The position numbers were made by a program, and so were the translations under genes. From assembly GCA_964498765.1 (NCBI GenBank), contig CAZCIU010000058.1, positions 1-16,621 on the forward strand: a DNA stretch of 16,621 nt, written 5' to 3'. Under the pieces are notes generated by a model, which saw only the letters and a program-made list of their open reading frames with translations, searched no databases and was not told the DNA's origin. Numbering within the stretch: the first letter of the stretch is position 1; each line of letters begins with the position of its first letter. This document shows positions 8,200 through 14,590 of the stretch, piece by piece. This DNA is from UPXZ01 sp964498765. Lineage in GTDB: Bacteria > Bacteroidota > Bacteroidia > Bacteroidales > Paludibacteraceae.

Positions 8200-8760
8200 A
8201 TGAACACATTTGACCTATTTATTTTTATCCCGATTGCATTGGGACTGATTTTCGGACTTTTCAAAGGATTTGTAAAGGAAGTTGTATCGCTGCTGGCAGT
8301 TGTTGCAGCTATTCTTTTGGCCGAATTTCTGAGCGATAAATTCTCACCTGTCGTTGGAGAATGGTTCAATCTATCCTCCAAAATGGCAACCACCGTTTCA
8401 TATACTTTAATTTTCATCATCACGGTCTTAGCGGCATTTTTGATTTCAAACTTGACCAGCAAAGTATTGAAAAGCATCAGTTTAGGTTGGCTGAACAGCT
8501 TGCTTGGCGGAGTTTTTGGCGCGTTGAAATTTGCCATTATCGTAAGTGTGCTGATGAATGTTTTTGATGCATTGGATTCCAAATTTGAGTTTGCGAAACA
8601 AGAGAAAAAAGAGGCTTCGATTGCTTATTATCCGATTTTGAAACTGGCTCCCTCGCTTTGGCAGGAGGCTAAGAAAACCTACGAAGAAAATAAATACAAG
8701 CACCAAGACAAAGAAGAATTTTCACCGGAAAATGAAGAAACACGTCCTACATCCATCTGA
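8200..8760 (+). CDS. CvpA-family inner-membrane protein
   Basis: This is a small integral membrane protein of the CvpA (colicin V production) family. Its role is poorly defined and is generally linked to envelope homeostasis. From the ATG at 8200 it is 186 aa. It opens with MNTFDLFIFIPIALGLIFGL, followed by FKGFVKEVVSLLAVVAAILL, the classic CvpA opening of a helix, a G-x-x-x-G-rich turn and a second helix. Two more hydrophobic segments lie at about residues 65-85 and 100-122. The C-terminal 50 residues are charged and cytoplasmic-looking. An in-frame TTG at 8179 would add seven residues but overlaps the putative -7 box. The last 29 bases overlap rnhB in another frame, so the two are probably translated from one transcript. 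Confidence 0.85.
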   Translation: MNTFDLFIFIPIALGLIFGLFKGFVKEVVSLLAVVAAILLAEFLSDKFSPVVGEWFNLSSKMATTVSYTLIFIITVLAAFLISNLTSKVLKSISLGWLNSLLGGVFGALKFAIIVSVLMNVFDALDSKFEFAKQEKKEASIAYYPILKLAPSLWQEAKKTYEENKYKHQDKEEFSPENEETRPTSI

Positions 8761-9367
8761 TTTTGGTTTACAAAGCAATTTCTCCGGAAAATTTCCCGAA
8801 TGTGGTTGCGATGAAGCCGGAAGAGGCTGCTTGGCCGGACCGGTTGTGGCTGCGGCAGTAATTCTTCCTCCTGATTTTTATTGTGAGAAATTGAATGATT
8901 CGAAGCAACTTTCAGAAAAAGTCCGCAACGAAATTCGTCCAATCATTGAAAAAGAAGCTTTGGCGTGGAGTGTGGCTTGGGTGGATGCTGCTGAAATCGA
9001 TGAAATAAATATTCTGAACGCATCAATTCTGGCGATGCACAGAGCCATCGACGGACTGAAAATCAAACCGGAATTTATCATTGTAGATGGAAATAAATTC
9101 AAAGCCTATCCCGAAATTCCCCATCAAACCATCGTAAAAGGTGATGCAAAATTCCTTTCCATAGCAGCTGCTTCAGTTCTTGCAAAAACGCACCGTGATG
9201 AAATTATGGAGCAGCTGGACGAAGAATTTCCTCAATACGCCTGGCGAAAAAACAAAGCCTACCCTACCCTCGAGCATCGAAAAGCAATCCTGGATTTCGG
9301 CACAAGTCCATATCACAGAATGTCTTACCGACTGCTGAAAGAGCCGGAACTACCACTAAAATTTTAG
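8732..9367 (+). CDS. rnhB: Ribonuclease HII
   Basis: This cytoplasmic enzyme cleaves the RNA strand of RNA-DNA hybrids and removes misinserted ribonucleotides. The sequence shows GCDEAGRGCLAGPVVAAAVIL (Asp27, Glu28), LNDSKQLS (54-61), FIIVDGN (Asp119) and KGDAKFLSIAAASVLAK (Asp138). Together these make the complete acidic active site of the family. The length of 211 aa is standard. No other usable start exists between 8732 and the conserved GCDEAGRG, so the 29-base overlap with the cvpA-like gene appears real. The gene ends tail to tail with the DUF3078 gene, overlapping it by 4 bases, with no terminator hairpin in between. Confidence 0.96.
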   Translation: MKKHVLHPSDFGLQSNFSGKFPECGCDEAGRGCLAGPVVAAAVILPPDFYCEKLNDSKQLSEKVRNEIRPIIEKEALAWSVAWVDAAEIDEINILNASILAMHRAIDGLKIKPEFIIVDGNKFKAYPEIPHQTIVKGDAKFLSIAAASVLAKTHRDEIMEQLDEEFPQYAWRKNKAYPTLEHRKAILDFGTSPYHRMSYRLLKEPELPLKF

Positions 9368-10827
9368 ATAAATCGGTAGGAAAATCCGATGCTGAGCAAT
9401 TCCTTAAACTGAATTTTAGACTTCTCGCCTTCTTTGAGAATGATAGTATTGTCAAATCTTGGATTAATCAACAATCGTGTGGTTAAGAAGCGATTAATCA
9501 CGAAATTATTGACTACTTCCAAGTCAATTTCCACCTTTTTGTAGTCGGTGTAGAAAGTAAGTCGCGAATCGATATTCCAGTTGTTTGAAGGTTTCAGATT
9601 GGACTGAGCACGCAGCGAACTACCCAGCTGTTTCAATTGGTTTTCGCCTTTTTTCAGACCGAAGAGATTTGGATTTACGGTAGTTGTATCTTGCAAATAG
9701 ATGTATTTGAAAGCTACAGGAGCAATCATTAGCGAGAAAGATTTCTTGTATTTATAGTCCATACCGACACCGATATTTACTCTCACAGGCGTAAAAATTC
9801 GAGCCTTGAAAACTTCCGAATCGAAAGCTCGGTAATTGTCGAAAAGCTGAGTTGCTGCTTCTCCCGAAACAGAATAATACCAGTTTCCTCCGGCTTTAAC
9901 ACCGAATTTTGTATTGTAACGTAGAATATCGTCGTTGATATTCAGATTGCGAAGTGCTTTTTCAGACTGAATTTTGTTAAATCCAATTCGCCATTCGAGG
10001 CGATTTTCCCAAACTACATTCTTCTGATTGTCGTAGTTTAATTCGCCATTCAAGATAGACAGAAATGCCAAGTTGCTGTTTCCACCTTGATGCCAGTTAC
10101 TCGAAACGTGGTTTTGTGAGAATTGCAGCATGGCATTGGCTTTTTTAATCCAGTACATTTTCCCGATATCTCCCAGCTCAATTTTCGGTTTACCAAGATC
10201 GATTTTATTGTCGTGAACTTCCAAGGCACTCACCTCTTTTCCTTGAATCCGTCGCGACATAAAGCTGCTCAAATTCGGCAGTCGGTCAATGGTGGTAACG
10301 TATAAATCCAGCGCATTATTTGAAATATGATTTCGGGCTTGTTTTCTCAAATCAAGAATGATACTTTCTTTTGTATTCAAATCAAAATCGAAAACCTTTA
10401 ATGCGTTTTGCTTTTTTCCATGAAATAATTCTACAAAATTATTCTCACCATCCCAAACGGCTTCATATGGACGCGGTCTGTAAATCAATGGTAAATAAAG
10501 CGAACTGCTGTGCATCAGCAAGCTATCCTGATAGGTTTTCGGGAGTTTCATCAGCGAATCCACACGATGCTTAAAAGTGTCTGTATCAACAAATTCTATT
10601 TTTTCGCTGGTGGATTTGGTGGGTTTTAGCAGCACGTAATTATATACGCGTGCCGGTTTTTCAACTACGAGCGTATCAACTTCAGAATGGTGAATTCCTT
10701 CAATAATTTGATCCACCATTTCGCTAATACTATCCGTTGAAATTACGTCTTGCGCCTTTGCTTCAAGTGTGATTGTATTCAAAATAAAAAATAAAATCAC
10801 AGCTAATATTTTAGTTAAATATCTCAT
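9364..10827 (-). CDS. DUF3078 protein, probable outer-membrane beta-barrel
   Basis: This protein of 487 aa has a clear signal peptide (residues 1-25, ending in AKA before QD). The C-terminal half carries the DUF3078 pattern, beginning near NHVSSNWHQGGNSNLAFLS and followed by many alternating hydrophobic/polar strands with aromatic residues (NWYYSVSGEAATQLF, SFSLMIAPVAFKYIYL). The last residues, GFSYRFI, look like a terminal barrel strand. I infer an outer-membrane location. The function of DUF3078 is not known. The N-terminal 200 residues resemble nothing I recognise. It is probably transcribed alone from a -7 box at 10852-10859, and its 3' end overlaps rnhB on the opposite strand by 4 bases. 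Confidence 0.8.
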   Translation of the reverse strand: MRYLTKILAVILFFILNTITLEAKAQDVISTDSISEMVDQIIEGIHHSEVDTLVVEKPARVYNYVLLKPTKSTSEKIEFVDTDTFKHRVDSLMKLPKTYQDSLLMHSSSLYLPLIYRPRPYEAVWDGENNFVELFHGKKQNALKVFDFDLNTKESIILDLRKQARNHISNNALDLYVTTIDRLPNLSSFMSRRIQGKEVSALEVHDNKIDLGKPKIELGDIGKMYWIKKANAMLQFSQNHVSSNWHQGGNSNLAFLSILNGELNYDNQKNVVWENRLEWRIGFNKIQSEKALRNLNINDDILRYNTKFGVKAGGNWYYSVSGEAATQLFDNYRAFDSEVFKARIFTPVRVNIGVGMDYKYKKSFSLMIAPVAFKYIYLQDTTTVNPNLFGLKKGENQLKQLGSSLRAQSNLKPSNNWNIDSRLTFYTDYKKVEIDLEVVNNFVINRFLTTRLLINPRFDNTIILKEGEKSKIQFKELLSIGFSYRFI

Positions 10828-10851
10828 TTACTACTTTTTAATTTGAATTTG

Positions 10852-10859
10852 CAAAGTTA
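10852..10859 (-). promoter_or_regulatory. Bacteroidetes -7 box for the DUF3078 gene
   Basis: On the minus strand this reads TAACTTTG, an exact TAnnTTTG match, 24 bases before the ATG at 10827. No clear -33 element is visible at the expected distance. Confidence 0.55.
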
Positions 10860-10948
10860 CAAAGATTTTGTGTGTAGAAAAGTAAAAAAACACAAAAACG
10901 TCTGAAAAGGGCATAAAAAGGCAGGTTTACGAGCTTAAATCGGACATT

Positions 10949-11164
10949 TTAGATGTCAAAAAGCGTAGGAGAATCTTCCGCCTGACGTTTAATAACTTCA
11001 AACATCAAGACTTCGCGGATAAATTTCGATTTATTTTTAACCTTATATTTCTCTATATAACGATTCAAAGATTTGTTTTCCTCGTCATTAAGCATAAAAG
11101 TGCATCTGTGTTTTCGCACGAGATCACGGTTTACTGAAGGCTTTAAAGGTTTTTTCTTGGACAT
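10949..11164 (-). CDS. Small ribbon-helix-helix-like basic protein
   Basis: This is a 71-aa hypothetical protein starting MSKKKPLKPSVNRD. It has a very basic N-terminus, then a segment reading RCTFMLNDEENKSLNRYIEK followed by NKSKFIREVLMFEVIKR. A short strand, two helices and the N-K-S-x-F-I-R-E turn recall ribbon-helix-helix (CopG/MobC-like) DNA-binding proteins, so it may be a small DNA-binding regulator. This is an inference from pattern only. The frame extends upstream to 11209, but an exact -7 box at 11183-11190 lies inside that extension, so the start at 11164 is preferred. It has its own promoter, no terminator hairpin that I can see, and no obvious partner; the DUF3078 gene lies downstream on the same strand. 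Confidence 0.65.
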   Translation of the reverse strand: MSKKKPLKPSVNRDLVRKHRCTFMLNDEENKSLNRYIEKYKVKNKSKFIREVLMFEVIKRQAEDSPTLFDI

Positions 11165-11182
11165 GCAATCGATTTGTTTCTG

Positions 11183-11190
11183 CAAAAATA
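11183..11190 (-). promoter_or_regulatory. Bacteroidetes -7 box for the RHH-like gene
   Basis: The minus strand reads TATTTTTG, an exact TAnnTTTG match, 18 bases before the ATG at 11164. CAAACAAA at 11203-11210 gives TTTG on the minus strand and could act as the -33 element. Confidence 0.55.
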
Positions 11191-11233
11191 ACATTATCTG
11201 CTCAAACAAACCACTTTTTTCGTTGAAAATGCG

Positions 11234-11241
11234 TATTTTTG
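11234..11241 (+). promoter_or_regulatory. Plus-strand -7 box in the divergent region before yraN
   Basis: TATTTTTG is an exact TAnnTTTG match facing away from the RHH-like gene. If used, the yraN leader would be about 145 bases long and would contain the 11333-11354 hairpin. No -33 element is clear. Confidence 0.35.
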
Positions 11242-11274
11242 TTTAATTCAAGGATTTGAGAGGCAGAATGAGAG

Positions 11275-11359
11275 GGGAAGATTTGTTTTTAAGAAGAAAA
11301 ATATTTTTTTCTAACCCTTCCCTCTTCGAGGACTTCCCTTAACCATAAGGGAAGATTTG
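11275..11359. repeat. Intergenic repeats: 11-base direct repeat plus perfect palindrome
   Basis: GGGAAGATTTG occurs at 11275-11285 and again at 11349-11359. The second copy overlaps a perfect 9-bp inverted repeat, CTTCCCTTA/TAAGGGAAG (11333-11341 and 11346-11354), with loop ACCA. CCCTTCCCTC at 11316-11325 is a further near-complement. No T-run follows, so it is not a standard terminator. It may be a remnant of an intergenic repeat or a leader structure of yraN. Confidence 0.5.
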
Positions 11360-11393
11360 GTGCGTAGTTCTTAATAAAACAGATTAAATAAAC

Positions 11394-11759
11394 ATGGCAG
11401 AACATAATAAACTGGGAAATATCGGTGAAGAGCGAGCGCAGGCATTTTTGGCACAAAAAGGCTATAAAATCAGGCATATCAATTGGTTTGCCCGGAAATT
11501 TGAACTGGATATTGTGGCTGAAAAAGATGGCTGGCTTGTGGTTGTAGAGGTTAAAACACGCTCCACAGACACCTGGGAACATCCCGAAGAAGCCATTACG
11601 CCCAAGAAAATCCGCAACATCGTGAATGCCGCTCATGAATATATTTTGACTTTTGATTGGCAGGGAGAAACCCGATTTGACGTAATTTCCGTAATTCCGC
11701 AAGGTCAAAATTTCAAGATAGAGCATATCGAAGATGCATTTATGCCGCCTTTGGGTTGA
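11394..11759 (+). CDS. yraN: YraN / UPF0102 family nuclease-like protein
   Basis: This small cytoplasmic protein has a PD-(D/E)xK nuclease-like fold, and its cellular role is unproven. Family features are all present: LGNIGEERAQAFLAQKGY (7-24), FELDIVA with Asp39, and VVVEVKTR with Glu52 and Lys54. These make the predicted metal-binding triad. The length of 121 aa is standard for UPF0102. The start ATG at 11394 leads directly into the conserved helix. It seems to be a single-gene unit, since a separate -7 box precedes pyrE downstream. Confidence 0.93.
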   Translation: MAEHNKLGNIGEERAQAFLAQKGYKIRHINWFARKFELDIVAEKDGWLVVVEVKTRSTDTWEHPEEAITPKKIRNIVNAAHEYILTFDWQGETRFDVISVIPQGQNFKIEHIEDAFMPPLG

Positions 11760-11797
11760 ATTCGTATTTTTAACTTTATTACTTGAATAAGTTTCGT

Positions 11798-11805
11798 TAA
11801 TTTTG
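11798..11805 (+). promoter_or_regulatory. Bacteroidetes -7 box for the pyrE operon
   Basis: TAATTTTG is an exact TAnnTTTG match, 55 bases before the pyrE ATG. It sits between GTTTCGTT and AAAACGAAC, an imperfect inverted repeat that might be an operator. That last point is a guess. Confidence 0.55.
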
Positions 11806-11860
11806 CAAAACGAACCAAATTACTTATTTTCACGACTTAACTTCATCTAACTCTATACAA

Positions 11861-12496
11861 ATGAAAGCATTAGAAAAAACAGTTGCAGAGAGATTATTAA
11901 GCATTAAAGCCATTAAACTTCAACCGAACAATCCATTCACCTGGGCTTCCGGATGGAAATCTCCGATTTACTGCGACAACCGCAAAACTTTGTCCTATCC
12001 TGCCATCCGTACCTACATCAAAAACGCTTTGGTAAAAACCATTCTGGAACTTTATCCGGACGTGGAAGTAATTGCCGGAGTGGCTACTGGCGCTATTGCA
12101 CAAGGTGCTTTGGTGGCCGACGAACTGGGATTGCCATTTATCTACGTGCGCTCCAGCCCGAAAGATCACGGACTTGAAAATCTAATTGAAGGTGATCTTA
12201 AACCAAAACAAAAAGTGGTAGTAATCGAAGACCTTATTTCTACGGGAGGAAGCAGTTTGAAAGCTGTAGAAGCTATTCGCAAAGACGGTTCAGATGTGCT
12301 GGGCATGGTTGCCATTTTCACGTATGAATTCAGAGCTGCTGAAGAAAAATTCAAAAATGCAAAAGTGAAACTCACCACGTTGAGCAACTACGAAGCTGTT
12401 CTTACAGAAGCACTTGCTACCAAGTATATCAACGAGAAAGACATGGATACGCTCCGCGAATGGAGACAAAATCCGGCTGAATGGAAGAAAGATTAA
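11861..12496 (+). CDS. pyrE: Orotate phosphoribosyltransferase
   Basis: This enzyme joins orotate to PRPP to make orotidine 5'-monophosphate in pyrimidine synthesis, in the cytoplasm. The sequence shows the orotate/PRPP loop SPIYCDNR (34-41), the catalytic-loop region RSSPKDHG (97-104) and the PRPP-binding motif VVVIEDLISTGGSS (119-132). The length of 211 aa is typical. The gap to the SRPBCC gene is only 10 bases, so the two are co-transcribed, probably together with argH. I recall this order from other Bacteroidales genomes. Confidence 0.96.
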   Translation: MKALEKTVAERLLSIKAIKLQPNNPFTWASGWKSPIYCDNRKTLSYPAIRTYIKNALVKTILELYPDVEVIAGVATGAIAQGALVADELGLPFIYVRSSPKDHGLENLIEGDLKPKQKVVVIEDLISTGGSSLKAVEAIRKDGSDVLGMVAIFTYEFRAAEEKFKNAKVKLTTLSNYEAVLTEALATKYINEKDMDTLREWRQNPAEWKKD

Positions 12497-12506
12497 AATC
12501 AAACAC

Positions 12507-12950
12507 ATGACCACCTACGAAAGCGAAATCAAAGTCATTTCCAAACCACAGGAAGAGATCTTCAACATCTTGAGCGATTTGTCAAACCTCCAGAAAGTCC
12601 AGAATGCGGACATTGAAGGGCGTGAGAAACTCAATGAATATTTCAGCGAAATAGAATACGATTCCGATTCACTTCACTTTTCGGTTGCGGCCCTTGGTAA
12701 AGTTGGATTTCGGATCATTGAGCGTGAGCCATTCAAAACCATCAAACTCGAATCGGAAAATTCACCCATCAAAGCATTGGGCTGGATTCAGTTGGTAGGA
12801 ATAAATGAGAATGAAACCAAAATGAAAATCACCATCAAAGCCGACCTGCCGATGATGGTAAAAATGATGGTGGACAGCAAACTGAAAAAAGGAATTGATA
12901 CTCTGGCCGATGGCTTGGCAAAAGCACTAAGCAGCAAAACTACTGAATAG
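12507..12950 (+). CDS. SRPBCC (START-like) family protein
   Basis: This 147-aa cytoplasmic protein is predicted to have a helix-grip fold with a hydrophobic cavity. It opens with a beta strand (YESEIKVISKP), then a helix (QEEIFNILSDLSNLQKV), then several strands including LHFSVAALGKVGFRIIERE, and ends in a long amphipathic helix (KKGIDTLADGLAKALSS). That order is typical of polyketide cyclase/START-like proteins. The ATG at 12507 was chosen because it fits the fold start and leaves a 10-base gap to pyrE; the frame extends further upstream, but only inside pyrE. The ligand is unknown. It lies between pyrE and argH, separated from argH by heptamer repeats. Confidence 0.82.
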   Translation: MTTYESEIKVISKPQEEIFNILSDLSNLQKVQNADIEGREKLNEYFSEIEYDSDSLHFSVAALGKVGFRIIEREPFKTIKLESENSPIKALGWIQLVGINENETKMKITIKADLPMMVKMMVDSKLKKGIDTLADGLAKALSSKTTE

Positions 12951-12963
12951 AGATAAGACTTTT

Positions 12964-13006
12964 AGATACAAGAAACAAGATTTATAGATGCAAGCATCAA
13001 GACTTC
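12964..13006 (+). repeat. Degenerate 7-bp repeats, AGA orientation
   Basis: AG dinucleotides starting similar units (AGATACA, AGAAACA, AGATTTA, AGATGCA, AGCATCA, AGACTTC) begin at 12964, 12971, 12978, 12986, 12993 and 13000. The spacings are 7, 7, 8, 7 and 7. The units are reverse-complement-like to those in the next array, so the two may form arms of a larger structure. Confidence 0.55.
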
Positions 13007-13019
13007 TGTATCTATTTTC

Positions 13020-13096
13020 GATTTCTAATTTCTGATTTCTAATTTCTGATTTCTAATTTCTGACTTCTAACTTCTGACTTCTAACTTCTAACTTCC
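13020..13096 (+). repeat. Tandem array of eleven 7-bp repeats just before argH
   Basis: Eleven consecutive heptamers of form (G/A)A(T/C)TTC(T/C) end two bases before the argH ATG at 13098. Early units alternate GATTTCT and AATTTCT. Later ones are GACTTCT and AACTTCT, ending AACTTCC. The array continues into the sequence that is duplicated across the assembly gap, so its true unit number is uncertain. Confidence 0.9.
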
Positions 13097-13124
13097 TATG
13101 AAACTCTGGCAAAAAACTACGCAA
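13070..13124 (+). other. Left copy of a 55-base duplicated contig end, including the first 9 codons of argH
   Basis: These 55 bases, running from the heptamer array through ATGAAACTCTGGCAAAA and ending in GCAA, are identical to 13225-13279. They contain an apparent argH start at 13098 that runs into the N gap. The most likely explanation is two contigs sharing an overlap that was not merged, so this copy should not be annotated as a separate gene fragment. Confidence 0.9.
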
Positions 13125-13224
13125 NNNNNNNNNNNNNNNNNNNNNNNNNNNNNNNNNNNNNNNNNNNNNNNNNNNNNNNNNNNNNNNNNNNNNNNNNNNN
13201 NNNNNNNNNNNNNNNNNNNNNNNN
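13125..13224. other. Assembly gap of exactly 100 N
   Basis: One hundred N is a common placeholder length for a gap of unknown size. The flanks are identical for 55 bases, which suggests that the real gap is zero or negative. Removing 155 bases would join the flanks into a single intact argH start. Confidence 0.95.
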
Positions 13225-13252
13225 ACTTCTGACTTCTAACTTCTAACTTCCT

Positions 13253-14584
13253 ATGAAACTCTGGCAAAAAACTACGCAAGTAAACGACAAAATTGAGAAA
13301 TTTACCGTTGGTCGTGACCGCGAAATGGATTTGTACTTAGCTAAATACGATGTACTTGGTTCTATGGCGCATATCCGTATGCTTCAATCCATTGGATTGC
13401 TTGATAAAGAAGAGCTGGATGACTTGCTTTCCGAGTTGAAAAACATCTACAATTTGGCAGATGAAGGGAAATTCACAATAGAAGATGGTGTGGAAGATGT
13501 ACATTCACAGGTTGAGTTGATGCTGACACGGAAACTGGGCGATGTAGGTAAAAAAATCCACAGCGGACGTTCACGTAACGACCAGGTCCTGGTGGATTTG
13601 AAGCTTTTCACCCGCGCTGAAATTGAGAAAATCGTCTATTCTGTTTCCGAACTTTTTGATGTGTTGATAGCACAAAGCAATAAATACAAAAACGTGCTGA
13701 TGCCAGGTTACACGCATTTACAAGTGGCTATGCCTTCGTCATTCGGACTTTGGTTTGGTGCGTATGCCGAAAGTTTGGCAGATGATTTACAACTATTGCT
13801 TTCCGCCTGGAAAATCACAAACCGCAATCCGCTCGGTTCGGCTGCCGGATACGGTTCATCCTTTCCGCTCAACAGACAAATGACAACCGATTTGCTCGGT
13901 TTTGACACGATGAACTACAACGTGGTCTATGCTCAAATGGGACGCGGAAAGATGGAACGCGTCGTTGCCACGGCCTTGGCGAGCGTGGCTGCCACGCTTG
14001 CTAAACTTGCCTTTGACGCCTGTATGTTCACATCGCAAAATTTTGGATTTGTGAAGCTGTCCGATGAATTTACCACCGGCTCCAGCATCATGCCGCACAA
14101 GAAAAATCCCGATGTATTCGAGCTTACACGCTCCAAATGCAACAAAATCCAGTCTATTCCCCAGCAAATCACGCTGATGACCAACAATCTCCCTTCGGGC
14201 TATTTCCGTGATTTACAGCTTATCAAAGAAGTATTTATTCCCGCATTCGAGGAACTGCAGGACTGCCTGGAAATGACTGCGATGATGATGGACAGAATAG
14301 TTGTGAACACCGAAATTCTCCAGGACACACGTTACGATTATATTTTCAGCGTGGAAGAAGTAAACCGATTGGTCTTGAGCGGCGTAGCTTTCCGAGATGC
14401 GTATAAGCAAGTGGGATTAGCCATTGAAAAAGGCGAATTTACTCCCGATAAAAATATCCAGCACACGCACGAAGGCAGCATCGGCAATCTTTGCAACGAT
14501 GAGATTGTGGCGTACAAAAAAGGGATTGAAAAGGAATTTAACTTCAGTGCCGTGCAAGAAGCTGTTCGAAAGTTGGTAAAATAA
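13253..14584 (+). CDS. argH: Argininosuccinate lyase
   Basis: This enzyme splits argininosuccinate into arginine and fumarate, the last step of arginine synthesis, and is a cytoplasmic homotetramer of the fumarase/aspartase superfamily. The family signatures are HSGRSRNDQV (103-112), GYTHLQVAMPS (152-162) with the catalytic-type His155, NPLGSAAGYGSSFPL (192-206), and the fumarate lyase signature GSSIMPHKKNPD (276-287) with the active-site serine. At 443 aa it is a little shorter than the usual 460 or so, as I recall for Bacteroidetes enzymes. The start is the ATG at 13253 on the right contig; an identical copy of the first codons lies left of the gap at 13098. It is the last gene of the pyrE unit and converges on the ComF gene with six bases between stop codons. 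Confidence 0.96.
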   Translation: MKLWQKTTQVNDKIEKFTVGRDREMDLYLAKYDVLGSMAHIRMLQSIGLLDKEELDDLLSELKNIYNLADEGKFTIEDGVEDVHSQVELMLTRKLGDVGKKIHSGRSRNDQVLVDLKLFTRAEIEKIVYSVSELFDVLIAQSNKYKNVLMPGYTHLQVAMPSSFGLWFGAYAESLADDLQLLLSAWKITNRNPLGSAAGYGSSFPLNRQMTTDLLGFDTMNYNVVYAQMGRGKMERVVATALASVAATLAKLAFDACMFTSQNFGFVKLSDEFTTGSSIMPHKKNPDVFELTRSKCNKIQSIPQQITLMTNNLPSGYFRDLQLIKEVFIPAFEELQDCLEMTAMMMDRIVVNTEILQDTRYDYIFSVEEVNRLVLSGVAFRDAYKQVGLAIEKGEFTPDKNIQHTHEGSIGNLCNDEIVAYKKGIEKEFNFSAVQEAVRKLVK

Positions 14585-14590
14585 TTCTCA

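Noticed and set aside
7992..8582. 196-residue minus-strand frame across the pdxA-cvpA junction
   Set aside because: It runs through the pdxA terminator and opposite conserved coding sequence, with no domain pattern.
12414..12506. Upstream extension of the SRPBCC gene inside pyrE
   Set aside because: The extra residues lie wholly within pyrE in another frame and do not fit the SRPBCC fold; ATG 12507 is well placed.
13020..13096. Heptamer arrays considered as a CRISPR-like array
   Set aside because: The units are contiguous 7-mers without spacers, and no cas genes are present.
13088..13279. Minus-strand reading frame spanning the N gap
   Set aside because: It is an artefact of reading through N and the duplicated contig ends; it has no real coding content.
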